A DNA stretch of 64,000 bases from the NCBI GenBank assembly GCA_965153455.1, contig OZ234494.1, forward strand, positions 11,284,001 through 11,348,000, in the 5' to 3' direction. A program made the position numbers and the translations under genes. Below the pieces are notes generated by a model that did not search any database, was not told the origin of the DNA, and saw nothing but the letters and a program-made list of their open reading frames with translations. Shown piece after piece: positions 46,116 through 60,240 of the stretch; positions within the stretch are counted from its first letter, which is position 1, and every line of letters begins with the position of its first letter. This stretch comes from Sphagnum compactum (lineage: Eukaryota > Bryophyta > Sphagnopsida > Sphagnales).

Positions 46116-49100
46116 GTACTAGTGTAAGTTAGGTCCACCCAATGGAAAAGGTTTGGGGTTGTTGCTAAAAGCTTTATATATATATATCCCATGGGCAGAC
46201 TCAATCAGGGTCTCTGAGTCCCAATCTAACAAGTTTTTGGGCTAAATATGACCCTAAATTTTTTTTGGGGGTTCTTAGTTGTTAGGTTCTTACCATTAGT
46301 AATATCCTGACTACTACCAATGTAGGTGCTAGTTCACCCTAGCACAAGGGGAAATATATTGCACCAATTCCAAACTGTAAAGTGGGTATTTTGTTATTAT
46401 GGCTAATGTGGCACCTAATGAATCTAGTGATGAGTCCCAGAGACACCAGAAGTTATGCCCACCAAAAAACCATTTTTGCCAAAAATATGCATAATATTAT
46501 CTATCAATGACCAGATTCTGTGAATGATAAAAGCAGCATATATGCCAAGCAATGTACTAAAATAACTAACTAACTAAATTAATTAAAAAAATGCTTTTGA
46601 TGATTGGTAACATACAAATAAGGTACCTACTTTCTTTGGCAAGCAAGAGTGCATCAATTGATTACTTTCTTAGGCAAAAACCCTAAACCCTACTTTCTTA
46701 GGCAAAAAGTGATACAATCCCCTCAAGTTGATCTCAACCAAGGAAATCAGGTCTGATGAAATTATGAAGGACCCAAAACCCAAAATTAACTTAATCTACA
46801 ACTCTTTTTCAAATAGGAGTTAGGCCTAGTTCTTGTTGGAATAGGTCTAAAACTTGTATGTAGTTCAAGTGAATGATGATCATTGATGACACCCATTTGT
46901 GTAAACCTAAAAAGATGGCAGATCATGTCAGGAGTTTATGATTTTTGGGGGGGGGCTTGTCTTTCTTCACACAAAACTCCATGTGTCCCCCAAACTCTTC
47001 CAGACTGGAAGGTGCCAAGTTTAGACTTGGGTACATAGTAACTCTCTCAATATGATCATCATTCAAAGAGACTTAGTTCCTAGTTACAGACCACACCAAA
47101 CTATGAGGCCAATCTAAGAGATTTGTATCATCCCCCATAAAATGATTACCCTGTGTTGTTGATGTCAGATTTGATGGAAGTTAGTTCAAAATTGCAATGC
47201 TAATTTTTTTGAGAAAATTCTTCTTAACATGTCTAAAATTCAAAGAAAATTATTCAACCACTTTGCCTAATAATTTTTGAATTTAGAGAATTTTTGAAAT
47301 TATCATGTATTTAAAAAAAGTAACAAACAAATTATATGCTCAAATCCAATATATAGAAAGTTGGAAATGTACTATAACCTTAATATGTAAGGTACTTTGG
47401 TCATACAAAGTACCAATATATGTAGAATAGGTATTCATCTATGCTTCAAACTCCACTAAAGCATTTGCTCCAAAATCCCATAATCTCAACATCATGAAAC
47501 AAATCTTCTCGGTCTTCATGATTATCTTAACTAATTTCTTCACCCACTACATTACATGCACTAGCAAAGAGTGAACATTTGGCATTTTCCTTCATAGGAG
47601 ATGATTGAAAATTCTTTTCAAATGCTCTTACTAAAACCACATGCCTCCCATACCTTGATTATCATGTCAAAATGGCTACCTACAATTTGCCAAGCTTCAA
47701 ATAGCTAGGTACATAATAATTCATGTAATGTACCAATGCTTAAATAAAGTTTGACCTCCAAAGCACCAAATTCCAATTGCTCTTGAATACATGATGTAGA
47801 CGACTTCTTGATGCGTTTAGTGAATTTGCGTGTCAATGGCCTTCATACAATGACATTAGTTTGTTGCAATTTTGAGATATACTTTATAAATATAGAGATA
47901 ACACAAATAAAAAAAAACTCAAATTTCATCCATGAAAGAAAACCATTAGACTTGTGTACAAACAAACAATCAATGACATCAATCAATTTTTGATCCTTGG
48001 ATAAAATCATTTTTTGCATGACATCTTTGTAGTAATTCATCAAAAAAAATTGAAAAAATTGTTGACATGTTTTGAAATTGGACAAATGATTGTTCATCAT
48101 TGTAAAATGGAAGCCATAGTCCAAGAATAGTTTTGCATTTGTTGTTTAAGATAGGCAATGTTCTATTTTACCTATAAATCACTTGCATCGAAAATAGTGA
48201 TTCATTGCTTGAGGATGAAACACAAATTGTCATTTGCTTTTTATTTTCCATCCCAATGACGTTAATATCTTTTGACCCTTTCTTTTCCCAAGTGTGCTCT
48301 CAAGCCATGGCAACCAAATCACGACTTACACATTAGCTACCACAATATCAACAAGAATAATGTCAATGTAAATGGAAGCTATGTTGTTTTCATCAATGAT
48401 GTGCGCTCAAATCACATGAGTTGCACTATCCAAAACATCTTATCATAAAAAAAACTCAACTTATGATTTGAAGAATATAGGCGTGCCTATATGACCCATA
48501 TTGACAACCAAGGCAAATGGTATAACATACATTTTAACAAAATATGTGATTATATAAACCATGAACATCCCTTGATCTTCCCAATTTGCTGAAAGCTTGC
48601 CATATGCTATATGTGGTGGCATGTCTATAACTCCAATCCAATTAGGTTTTCATGAAAGCTCAAATTCATTTCAATGTGATTTTGAATTTTCTCAATACCT
48701 TAAAGCACAAACAACAATGAAGCTAGAGATAATGGGCAGAACAATGTTAGAATTTAATGGTTGCCCTACATTTGTCATCTTCAAAAACCATTCATGTAAT
48801 TTATGAATAAGATTTGGCTTTTCATAGAGAGGACTTTTGTGCTGACTTGCAATAGTAAATTGACTTCACCTCTCCATGTGATTCAAATATTTTGGCTTCA
48901 TTTTTCCATCAAAGGTAAAGTATTCATACATGGAACCTTTATTGAACTTCTCAAAGGGCATGTAATCTCTTTACACATGTAAAAATTGCCACCAAGTAAA
49001 CAAAAAACTATATATTGAGACTTTTCACAACTTTTGATACCAAAAACTACATTGGAGAACAACAAAGTCTTCATTCAAACAATCATTAAAAAAATGTTCA

Positions 49101-51270
49101 AATGACAATATTTGTATGCAACTTTTAAGAAATGCAATGCCTTGGAAATACTTTGATATAACTTGATTACCACTTCAATAAGTCACCACCTTTCTTGCCC
49201 TTTGAACTCTATGTGATTGTTGTGTTGGTGGACTTAAAGTTGTAATAGATATAGGAAGGAGTGTCATTTGAGGAATTTTGCAAGGCCTATGTATCAATTG
49301 GGTTTTTGGTTTTTATAAGAACATTTGCCTTTTTCTTTGTAACCATTTTGTGTAAAATAAATTTTCTTTTTTTTGTAATAATGGGCTTCACACATGTTGT
49401 CAAAAACCATGTTTCGAGGCCATTTTACCCTAAACAAGATTATAAACACTTGATGAATTTATAAACTCAAAGATCATTATTCATCAAAACTAATTGTTGA
49501 ATCAATGTAAACCTTGTATTTCTTCACAGATCTGGTAGGCAATCAAGAATTCTATGGTCAAAAAACAATATTTGAAAAAAAAAATCAAAGCTTAGCAAAT
49601 GCATGAAGTCTCTTACATTGTAGAGCAATGGAGCTTGTGTCGTACATGCCGAATCAACTTAAGGGCCAACAAATAATTATTTCAACAACTAAGTGCCAAA
49701 TTTGATAGCAACGTACATAGATGCCAAACATAGCAATCTCATGTTGAATTTTGACGGTCGGGCAAATCTTTTTGGGACTTTATGGATAACAACAAAATGG
49801 GATGAAAAAAAAAACAAGGTACGAAATAAGGGCTAGACAAAATATGAATTTAACAATAACTCTATTATCAAAATGAAATTCAAACATAGTGTAAGAATCC
49901 AAGCTTAGAAAACCACACATGGACAATTGAAAGCAAAAATTAACATAAAAAATACTTTTTATTTTTTTTATTGTGTTTTTATAATTTCATAATGTATGAA
50001 AGATGAGACTCCAAAGCCACTTTTTCTAGGTATAAGTCACAAACATGAAAAAAGTGAAACCTTATTAACATTGGATTAAGCTATGGCAAAATAAATCTCG
50101 CAAAAACATTTTAATCTTTAACCAAAAAAAACTACACCATGAAATATTATGTTTTTAGGCATGGCCATAGAACAACACATCTCAAATTCCATTCCAAACA
50201 ATTCATCACCCAATGCATTCCTTTTTATCTAACCCTTGACATTTTGTCTAGAGTCCTTGGTGTTATCCTTCATCTAAGGCTTTGATTTGTGAGACAATCA
50301 CTCTTTCCACCAAGGTTTAGTACACCAACATTTTACTTTACACCCTAAAACCCAAAATCATCACTCAAAATTTTTACATACACACTAACTTCAACTCCTC
50401 ATAGCTCAAAGTTCATCCTCTATACAAACATTTCCCAAACATTTCCCAAACTTTTTGTCTAGTGTCTACCTCTCACCTTCTAAATCCAATTTTTTGCAAT
50501 ATCACCATCACACACTCCACAACAATTACATCATGCCTCTAGCTAACACCAAATATATTCTACATCTATACAATAACTACAAACTCCCTTCTCATGGCTT
50601 CCTCACTCCTTAAATTTTTCATCCACACAATCCAATTTTTTTTTTGGGATGAATCTCTAATCTTCATTACCAAGCTCCCGTGTTGAAATAAAAATGCACA
50701 CCACCAAGCAAATCATTTCTTCATTCTCACTATTGGAAGCCAACATGAAATTCAAAACAAATAGACTCATAACCAAACAAAATCAAATTTCCTCAAAACT
50801 AAAACCAAAAACCAAACATTGGTAAAAACACTAGAACTTCTAGGTCAAAGAACTAGGTTAAAACATGTATTTAAACTGGTTCTTTTGTTATCCATGTAAA
50901 CTGAAGCACTAGGGGGCCCTTGGGTGAACTAGCAGCCCATGGGGGGAAAAAAACTAAAAACCCCAAAATCTATTTTAAATTGCTTCTAAATATTAAAAAA
51001 ATCCCATGCTTAGACTAAATCAAGGTCTTTGCAGTGATTGTTTTTGGAGAAAAATTCTCTATTTTTTTTTTAATTTTGTTTTAAAGTCCCAAGCAACATG
51101 GTCAAGGGAGCTTTTTGGAAAGCTTCCAAAAAAATGGCCACATTTATAAGATTTTTAAAAAATAAATAAATAAATAAATTGCCAAGATTTTTCAAGGAAT
51201 TGGGCAGATTTTAGCTTTCTTTTTTTTATATAAAAATCACCATATACAACTAATAGGTACAGTGTCCGAT
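46116..51270. other. Long AT-rich region, no gene supported
   Basis: Short ORFs only. A small duplication TACTTTCTTAGGCAAAAA with CCCTAAACCC between the copies is at about 46661-46708, and (AAAT)n is at about 51160-51180. Confidence 0.5.
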
Positions 51271-52352
51271 TACTAGGGTGTCCGATTACTACAGCGCGGT
51301 TACCAGTGAGTGCAGCAGCCAGCCGGCCCCAGCGCTAGAGACATATTCGCTCGTTCGGTTACTAGACCAGCGTTGCGGCGGCGTTTGCCACATTCTTATT
51401 TTGCCACTCCTGTGCGTGCGAGGGGCCCCGCCTCATTTCGTGTCTCTAAAATTGCTCGCCGCCGCTGCTGCTCCTCCTCCTCCTCATCCTCCTTCTCCTC
51501 GTCGCCACCACCTTCATCGTTGTTTCCTGGCCGCCTTGCAGACCGGTGATCTTGCAAAGAAACCCCAGTGGCGTGTCTCCGCGTAAGTAAGCTCCTCCAT
51601 TTCATTCCATTGCATTGCATTGCATTGCATTGTGTTGCATTCTATTTCCCCCACCTCCTCCGCCTGCCACCTTATCCCTCCGCAAAACACCAAACAGAAG
51701 AAAAAACAAAACGGTGCAGCAGGCTCCACCATCATCATCATCATCTTCTTCTTCTTCTTCTTGCTTGTTCTAGTGTGTGTGTTTTTTTTTGTGCGTGCTT
51801 TTTTGTTTTGTTGTTGTTGTTGGGGGGTTTGCTTTCGTCTCGTTCTGTTTGCTGTAATTTTTTTTCTTCTTTTGTGTTGAAGTTGAAGCTTTGCTTTTGG
51901 TGCCTAGCCTGACACTTATGTGAAGTTCCTGTTTTATCTTGCAATTCATGTGTGAGAGAAAGTAGAGATGGAAATAATGTGGGAATGTGGTTGCAGATTA
52001 AAGGTTGTGAATTGTGGGTGGTTTCTTTGAAGTCTAGCAACTTGCAGTTGCATGCTTTCTACTTTTCTAGTTTGCTTGCCGGTAAATGCAGCAATGCAAC
52101 CTAAGTTTACGGAAGAACAGCTTCAGAGATCATGTGTAGTGAATGAGAAGAATAATCATTTGAGGAGCTTTCCGCGTTTGGTATCATGTTTCAGTGGAGA
52201 ACTGTCTGCATGTGCTGATGTTTCTTAGACGGTTTGTAATTTCGGTGTGCAGGTGAAGAAGGTGACGACGATTAGGAGGACGCTCTGGGACTTCGGTTTT
52301 TTGCTTTTATATTATTCAGCAGGCTGCAGACGTGAAGAAGAAGAAGAAGAAA
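51271..52352 (+). promoter_or_regulatory. FLA 5' UTR with intron, and proximal promoter
   Basis: GTGTCCGATTACTA is repeated at about 51262 and 51279. GC-rich DNA from 51295 looks like a leader. A probable UTR intron runs 51583-52252 (donor GC|GTAAGTAA, acceptor GGTGTGCAG), with (GCATT)n near its 5' end at 51610-51632. The leader resumes at 52253 and ends in (GAA)n directly before the ATG. Confidence 0.6.
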
Positions 52353-53384
52353 ATGACGATGAGGACGTTCTCCGGCGGGTTGCAGCAGCATTGCATGATG
52401 ACGGTCGCGGCAGTTGTTTTCCTGCTGTCTTCGGTCGCGGTGACGACAATCAACGCGCAGAATGTAACCGAGGTTCTCGCAGCATACCCAAACTACAGTA
52501 CTTTCAACAGGCTACTGAGCGCGACAGGAGTGATCGATGAAGTCGAAAGCCGCAATTCTCTCACCTTTCTGCTCCCACCCAACTCAGTACTTGACCCATT
52601 CGTCGCAAGCCACAGCAATCTCCCGCTCTCGGAAGTCGGCGATGTGATTAGGTACCACATCTTGCTACAGTATCTGGACGCGCCGGAGGTGCAACGCTTG
52701 AACAACGGATCAGGACTCGTGACCACACTCTACCAAACCACAGGGAGAGCCGCGGGGCAAGACGGGTTCGTGAACATCACCGACGAAGCAAATGGCGACA
52801 TTCTAGTCGGCCCAGTTAGCAGCAGCGGCTCGACTCCACAAGTCTCTATCCTCACCAACGTCACGCAGATTCCTTACAACTACAGTTTCTTCCAGATCAA
52901 TGGCGTTCTTGTCCCGGTTGGTCTCGGAGCCGCCCCTCCATCTCCACCTCCAGCAACTGCCCCTGTACCAGCTTCTGTAGCTCCCGTTCCAGCAGCAGCT
53001 ACCGGAACTCCAACTCTAGCTCCAACCCTGGGTCCCATTCTCGCACCTGTGCCTACTTCCTCGGTCTCACCCACGCTTGCACCGAGTCTTGTACCCACAT
53101 CTGGTGCAGCTCCTAGTCCTGGAGCAGTTGCACCAGTATCAACACCCATTGCAGCTCCAGTACCTGTTGCATCAGTACCTACTAGTGTTGCAACTCCTGC
53201 TACCTCTCCACCTTCTACAACTTCTGGAACATCAACTGCACCAGTTGAAGCTCCTGCATCTCCTCAGGGACCATCTCACAGTGGAGCAGCCGCAGCTTCT
53301 GCTTTCCAGCTGCAGTCCACGAAGGGGGTGGCGTTTCTCCTCACTACTGCAATCTCCGCAATGGCCACTGTTGTTTTCCTGTAG
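52353..53384 (+). CDS. FLA: Fasciclin-like arabinogalactan protein, GPI-anchored
   Basis: Extracellular, plasma-membrane-anchored cell-wall glycoprotein. 343 residues in one coding exon. Signal peptide about 1-35 (VAAVVFLLSSVAVTTINA), then one FAS1 domain about 38-182: NRLLSATGVIDEVESRNSLT with FLLPP (H1-like), the Tyr-His pair in VIRYHILLQYL (101-102), and FFQINGVLVPVG (H2-like). N-glycosylation sequons at 37, 47, 118, 141, 169 and 176. Residues 184-310 are Pro/Ala/Ser/Thr-rich (SPPPATAPVPASVAPVP, many AP/SP/TP), the arabinogalactan glycomodule. The C-terminus 325-343 is hydrophobic after a Ser/Ala/Gly-rich cleavage region (SHSGAAAASA), as for GPI attachment. The in-frame GTG 21 bases upstream with poly-Lys is not used; ATG at 52353 is the first real start. 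Confidence 0.94.
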   Translation: MTMRTFSGGLQQHCMMTVAAVVFLLSSVAVTTINAQNVTEVLAAYPNYSTFNRLLSATGVIDEVESRNSLTFLLPPNSVLDPFVASHSNLPLSEVGDVIRYHILLQYLDAPEVQRLNNGSGLVTTLYQTTGRAAGQDGFVNITDEANGDILVGPVSSSGSTPQVSILTNVTQIPYNYSFFQINGVLVPVGLGAAPPSPPPATAPVPASVAPVPAAATGTPTLAPTLGPILAPVPTSSVSPTLAPSLVPTSGAAPSPGAVAPVSTPIAAPVPVASVPTSVATPATSPPSTTSGTSTAPVEAPASPQGPSHSGAAAASAFQLQSTKGVAFLLTTAISAMATVVFL

Positions 53385-56300
53385 ATCATGAAAGTCTAGC
53401 TGCTCATCTGGCTGATCATTGCATTGCATTTCATTTCCTTCATTCATTCAGATTTTCATTCTCTTTTCCTTTGTGCAGCTTGTGAGATCATGAGTACTGG
53501 ATCCTAGCTAATTACTACGAGACCTGTGCTTGGATTTTCAATTGTTTCTGATTTTACTTAGAGTTTTAAAAACCCATTAGAAGAAGAAGAAGAAGAAGAA
53601 GATGCATGGATTCAGGCAGAAGTCTGGTGTACTCTCAGATCTGTCAAGACACTATTTTGGAATAAATTGCAAAACTAGTGATCCAGAAATTCAAATGATG
53701 TTCTTGACTTCAAAGAAAAAAAGAAAAACTGTTTGTTTGTTCTTTTGGGTCATTTTGCTTACATGTATAATATGGATACATTAAAATCATGTTAAAGGCT
53801 GCAACAGCAATTGCATTGTTTGAGCACACACACACACATACATATATATATGCAGTCAGTGATGATGATCATAGTGCTTGTTGGTAATGTGGGTTGTGTG
53901 GGTTGTGATCTAGAATTTTGTGAGTTGTTTGCTTTACAAGTAATTATTGAAACTAAGTTTCGTTGTGATATACTTTCTTCCAGCTTGCTTTGTGTTGCTT
54001 CTTGTCTAGATTAAAAATTTGCTGTAGCTGATTCTCTGCCCTGGCCTGATGATGGATGAAGCACAGGTGTGTAAATTCATGACTTGGGCTAGAAGAGTAT
54101 TTTGGGAGAGAGAATAATTCTCGTTCACATTAATCTTTCTTACACTGCAAGGTGCTGCTTGGTGGTGTTGATGAAGGAAGGTGTGTGAGATTGAGCAACA
54201 AATTGCAGTAGGATTGAAAATGGCAAAGATCAGCAACTTTGTAATGAATAATGAATTAAATATATATTGAATTTTTTTGGGCATTGTGGGTGCAAAAAGT
54301 TACAACTAATTTTGAAATGAAAACTTTTGTGCACTACCAACTTTTTAGGGTTCAGAGATTTTTGTGACAATCTTTATCAAATTTGAACTATTGTCGACTA
54401 CCATATTTGAAAAACTTCTTTTCCAAAAGAAAGATTGCCCTTTGGATGCGCCTAAAAATCCTGCAAATCATGAGCTGGTAGTGAGTGTTAATAAATTAGG
54501 GTTTATCTTTTATTATTGTCCTTGGGTTAGTTCTCCTGAAACTTTGCAACTTAACAAACAGTGTCCTCGTATTCACAAGTTTTCTAGATACTTGCATCAT
54601 CTCCTTTATAAAAAGTCTTGTCCATGGGAGCAACTAGCTTGGCTATATTAGAGTGAGCTTTAGCCAATTTGTGGAAGACCACAAGACTAAGTCTTTTTAA
54701 TTTTACCGATCTTTTAATTTTATTTATTGGCCTTGCCTACTACCAAGGCTCTTAAGGATATTGTGTTTAGATTCATTATAGAGAATAGTTGCTTAAGGGA
54801 TTGTTGGCCCCCTACGTATGTAATAGGTCTATTTTTTATTATAAGGATTTTTGAAAGATGATATTTTGGCTTGTGTTGAAACTTGAGATTACTTATAGAG
54901 TTATGATATCTTGAAGGAGTTTGGGTTTCTTTTAGAGGAGTTTTTTTTGAAGATTATATTTTTGCATGGTGAAATATATTTGAACTTTCATAATTCTTCT
55001 TTTGCCTTAAGATTACTAATTTTCAATGTAAATGGCAAGGGCACGGTGTGACACACCCCCTTGTTAGTGTATGAGTTGTGTCCCGATTGTTATGTTCTTT
55101 GGTGACATGTCTTCTCTCGTCCTTTTACTTTGCCTTGTACCTCTGTACCAGATGGGTTCTCATCCTTGCCTTGCCTTTTTTAATATATATATATACAGGG
55201 TTTTTCTTCCTCTTTATGTCTTCTTTATACAATCCCTGCAATTACATTATTTAGTTGGTTTTTTTTAATAGTTGTTGGTTATTTTTGGCATGTTATGTTT
55301 AGAACTTATTTGCTATTTACTTGCATTATCTGGGCATTGCTTTTCTTTTTCTTATTTTCAAATTACTATTTTTTTGGGTGAGGAAATTGGAAGAGATACC
55401 CAAATGTTGACTCCTGTGACAACCAAAGGCATTTTGGCTAGTTTGGGTAAATAAATATGACGGCATACTTTACATTAGAATTTAGAACCCCAAGAATCAG
55501 CTCAACCCAAAATGGAGCATTCCTATTGGTCAATTGTTCAAAACCTAAATTATGTGGTTGCCTACATGACAACATTTTGGTGCTAAATTCTTGGGCCAAT
55601 TCTTTAAAACGGAAATTTCATAAATTGAAAAGCCAACTTCTTATGCTTATTAGCTCAAGAATTGTAGCCCAAGTGTTGTGTATGATTGATTTACACACAA
55701 AAATTCATGTGTTTTGTCATATCATGGCTGGCATCTTGCTAGATGAATGCAAGAATGCAAATCAAGGTTTGTTTTATTTCAAATTTCTAATGTTGCATCA
55801 TGTGCAAGCATCCCAAGAGAGATTTAACATTAAATGGTGACAAGTTTGTAGAACCTGTCAAGAATGTTTTAAAAAAATGGAAATAAAAGTTTGCCTCCCA
55901 AATTTAAGTGGAAATGTGGCAAAAAATTTCCCAAAAAAATTCAAATTAAAAAAAGTTTCAATTATGTACATGATATGTGATAATACTATTGCTATGTTGA
56001 GAAATATGAGTAACTTGATAAAAATAAATGAGAAATATTTGGAACAATTGTTAGTCAAACAACACACATGTGAATGTTCGAAGTTGAAAAACATTTATGA
56101 ACAGCATTCATATCCTACAACGATTTTTATTTTTTTGAAGTATCATATGGAAGAAGTCGATATTACAAACCATGTGAACATGAACATGAATAATTATAAT
56201 TTAATTAGTTATAGGATAAATTCATGTTTTTTTGAAATCAAGATATATTCAATATAGGGCATGCTTTAATTTTTAATGTTAAAAAAATATAAATATATAT

Positions 56301-57734
56301 AACATATGTGTTAAATATTTTAAATATTAGTTGTTAGTAAGTTCAATTAGTAGATTAATACGGTGAAAGCATAGGCAAGTGGACCATTAAAAAAAAATAT
56401 TTGATAATTAAATTATCTAAAATTCGCATGTAAGCATGAAAATAGTTCAAAAACTCCTCTTGTTATAATACAAACTTTGCATATCTTTATTGACCTCATA
56501 AGAATATAAACCTAAAGTTTGAAATAGAATTACATCATAAAAATTTATTAAAAATACATTGGAATACATTGGTGTAAATGTGTTAAAACACATTTCATTT
56601 CCAAAAATAAAATTATATATATATATAAATTGTAAGTTACATGTTTTCACAAAATCTATGATATATGTTAATGCAAGATTTTTCAAATTTTTGATTTAAA
56701 TGTTGTTTTAATCTATTTGGAATTACTTTTTAAATTTTCACAGTGTAAAGAATAGATTTCAACCTATTTTCATTTCATAATAACCTATTTAACTGCCTAT
56801 TTAATATTTTTCTGAATATTATTATATAAAATTTGAAAACATATTAATTTCAATCTTTTAACCCAACCAAATTACTTGTTTAACAATCTAATGACACATT
56901 TTGTCACAGTTTCCATTCAAACCAAAAAAATACATTGGTTAGTGCAACTAATTATGCTTTCATCTAATAAGTGAATTAATATAAGCAAATGCGAGGAACA
57001 TGAAATGAATATGAAATGAAAGATCCCTCCACATCATTGATAGTTGAATAATCATTTTGAAAATATTTACATTTTGAATGGGTATTTTGTTCTTCCACCT
57101 CCCCAATTACCTAATTGAAGAATATGTGAAATTCATATATAGTATGTTGAAAACATAATAGTCTTATCACATAATATTATCATGTTTAGTTGCAAATTGT
57201 TAGCCATCACAACTTCAAGTACTAAATTGAATCTTCATATAATATAGGGTATCAATTAAACAAACAAAGGAAGCTATATCTAGGTAGTGCAGGTGCCCTA
57301 AGAAAGAGACTTGGCAAGCTCAAAAAGGCAAAAATTATAGTTAAATTGAAGGTGGCTAAAATATGTGCATATTAAAAAAATTATTAAATTGAATCTAGGT
57401 TTAAAATAATAATTCCTTCACATAATAACCCCAAACAATATCTTGTTTGATGCATGTAATGTAAGGTTTTAACATTTAATGTCTCCCTTGGGGGTTGGTT
57501 GTAATCTTCTACCTAGTTTAAACATCTTTCATTTGCAAGGGATAGTGCTTTGATTTGTAAATTGTAAATTTAAAAAATTTGAAATTACAGATGTTAAAAA
57601 TATTTTAAAAAAAATTTAGCCAACTTTTAGAAGAGTGAAACCTTTTTCATGAAAATAATGCCCCATACTATTTAAACAAAATGGATTTTGAAACATGATC
57701 ATTGTTTAAAATGCTACAAATATGATCCATCTAA
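53385..57734. other. FLA 3' flank, then AT-rich intergenic DNA
   Basis: The 3' flank has GCATTGCATTTCATTTCC near 53421 and (GAA)n at 53581. Plus-strand ORFs at 55457-55840 and 55877-56257 are low-complexity, Lys/Asn/Ile-rich, with no domain recognised. Confidence 0.45.
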
Positions 57735-57930
57735 GTGGAATGGATCTCACATTTTGTAATTTGGGATGAAGCTATGAATGTAGCAATGTATGTGTTTAAT
57801 AAATCTAGTAGCAAAACATTTAATGGAATAACACCTATAGAAGCATGGGCAAGGAAACCATCTAAATCAAACCATGGTGTTTGATTTCCAAGCTTTTGTG
57901 TTCATCCAAAGGGATTAAAACATGAAATGA
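57735..57930 (+). pseudogene. Ty1/copia integrase C-terminal fragment
   Basis: Translates as WDEAMNVAMYVFNKSSSKTF then NGITPIEAWARKPSKSNH, followed after a frameshift by VFDFQAFVFIQ. This matches the copia pattern W.EA+..A.Y+.NRSP...+.G.TP.EAW.G.KPS..H.RVFG. An upstream TAA and the frameshift show that it is dead. No reverse transcriptase motif was found downstream. Confidence 0.7.
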
Positions 57931-60240
57931 GTAGTAATAATGAAAATAAAATTGAACAAGAGATAACTACAAAGTGATCATAGTGAAACAATGATGAATG
58001 ATGAAATGACAATATGATTTGAGAGAAATGGCATTATGACATGACATAGAGGACCAATGTGACAATCATGCTAGATACATATATTATGAGATAACAAAAT
58101 AGCTTTTAGGTTTGAAAAACGAACTTAATGATTTGGTGTTAAGTTGTTTAGTTAACTTTTTGTTAAGTCAACACCAAATGTGAATGCATATGTAGTTAGA
58201 TACCTAGTTGTGATGGTAGGCAAAGACATCAATGATGTTAGTGCTAACAATTTTCAATCCAACACCACCAAGTGTGGCCATGCTATAACCATTGTATAAA
58301 AGTTTATAAATGCAAGATTCATCTTCTTGACTTGAATTACATGCCAATGGATCAACAAGAACCAACCAGACCATAAAATGGGGCAACCTTAAATGTAACT
58401 CTAAACTCAACTCAAAGTATGCCCCTTCATTTTCAAGAAAATGTTATAGCAACTTGTCATTATCATGCATGTTGTTGAAGGTCATCAAACATACATGATT
58501 GTCATTATTGTTGACATTACTCTTTGAAATTTGATATGTTATATTTAGATTTGGGATGTCCTCTTTTTCATGTTTGTTGATACATTACTGGATTTGGAAT
58601 ATCTATAACCTTAATTCAATTGATATTGACTTAAATCATATATGTATGGAGAACTTTTGAATATGTCAAAATAGTTTTTCTCTTGTGAATATTCAACCTT
58701 CAAGTAGTCATCAATTGAATTCTTCAACATCTACCTTTTATCTTTTAATATTTTATGCTTGTAGAAGGCCCTAGAAGGTTGTCATTGGTTCTTTGGAACT
58801 TTTGTTTTGGGAGGTGCTCCTAAGTTTGAAATTTCTTTTGTAAACCTTATAATGCCTAGTTTTAGTTCCATCAAGAAAGTCATTCTATGGCTTTAAATTT
58901 TAACAATGTCTTTTTTTTTTATATTGTGTGCTTTCTATGTCTTAATCTCCACCATCTTGTACAAAACATGTTCAACATGTTTTTTTGGTTGATATTTTTG
59001 AATTTGAATTTGGATAACCTCATTTCTCAAATACTATTCAAGTTACCTTAAATTGTGAGTATGAGAACTTCTCAAATTTATAACAATATCAATTTTGGGA
59101 AATTGACCCAAAGCTTGGGAATTTAGCACTAATCCTAAACAAAACCAAAAGGCTCAAAACTAAATATGTGATGGTTGGTGTTAAAAGGTTTTACACTATT
59201 TTTATGAATGTGATGATGTAATAGGTCAAAACCTTATTTATATAATCTTGATTTGCTCTCCATATGGTAGAGGTGGACACCTCTAAGATCTTTCTTCAAT
59301 TATTGCCTCATTTTTTTTGGATAAATTTTATGCAATTTGCAAAATTTTGGGTTTTTTTTTCCCTTGTGTGTTGTGACTTTTTTTCCATTCTCTTATTGTT
59401 TATGTGATTAAATTTCCCAACTCTTTGAATTGTATTTTGCATCTACTCTACCAACAAAGATATTAACCTTTTCTTAGACTTTAATGAATAGATATTAACC
59501 TTTTTTTTTAGACTTCAATGAATATACATGTATTTTTATAGCCTTCAATAGCATTGTCAACAATATTCTAAGCTAATGCATGCAATTGTTTCCATATATT
59601 TATAAGATTGTACAAAGATCTTCACAACAATTTGAAAATAGTAATCACAATAATGAATGTGGTCATAACCTTATGAGAATTACTCATTCACAAAGTTTCA
59701 AACCATCACCTTTATCATGAATAATAGTAACATTGAGTTATAATGACTATGTGATAGTGGGTGTAGATAAAGATGCAAAAATGATGTTTAGTTTATTATC
59801 ATAGTACTTGGGCAACTTTGACATAAATTAAATTATTTTCAACTTTGTCGGAATTTTCAAAAAAAATTCAGCCCTTCTATCGAAATTTTCAAAAACAATT
59901 GCGAACTAATTTTGAACTAGGTACTTTGCCTGTTCAAATCAATTACTTTACATCAATCAAATCAGTTCCTTTACATCCATCTGATCACTAACATAGTGAA
60001 ATACCTTAAAAATTCTAATGAATGTTATTAGATATATTACACATATGTCAAAATTTTCAAATTTTTAAAAAAAGCTGCTTAACCAAAAATTCTGAATTAA
60101 ATTAATTATTCAACAAAGAATTGCCAAAACTGCCTAGATATTACTCGATAGTAAGTATGTTGTATTGTATCGGTATGTAAAAACATAGAAACAAAAACTT
60201 TTGAATGACACATTAAGGGTGGTGATAAAAGTTGTCAATT
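57931..60240. other. AT-rich DNA downstream of the copia scrap
   Basis: Where reverse transcriptase and RNase H would be expected, no readable motif remains. No other gene seen. Confidence 0.4.

Noticed and set aside
52332-52352. Upstream poly-Lys extension of the FLA protein
   Set aside because: That frame opens with GTG, not ATG; the signal peptide follows the ATG at 52353.
55457-56257. Two consecutive ORFs of about 126 residues
   Set aside because: AT-driven Lys/Asn/Ile-rich translation without recognisable domains.
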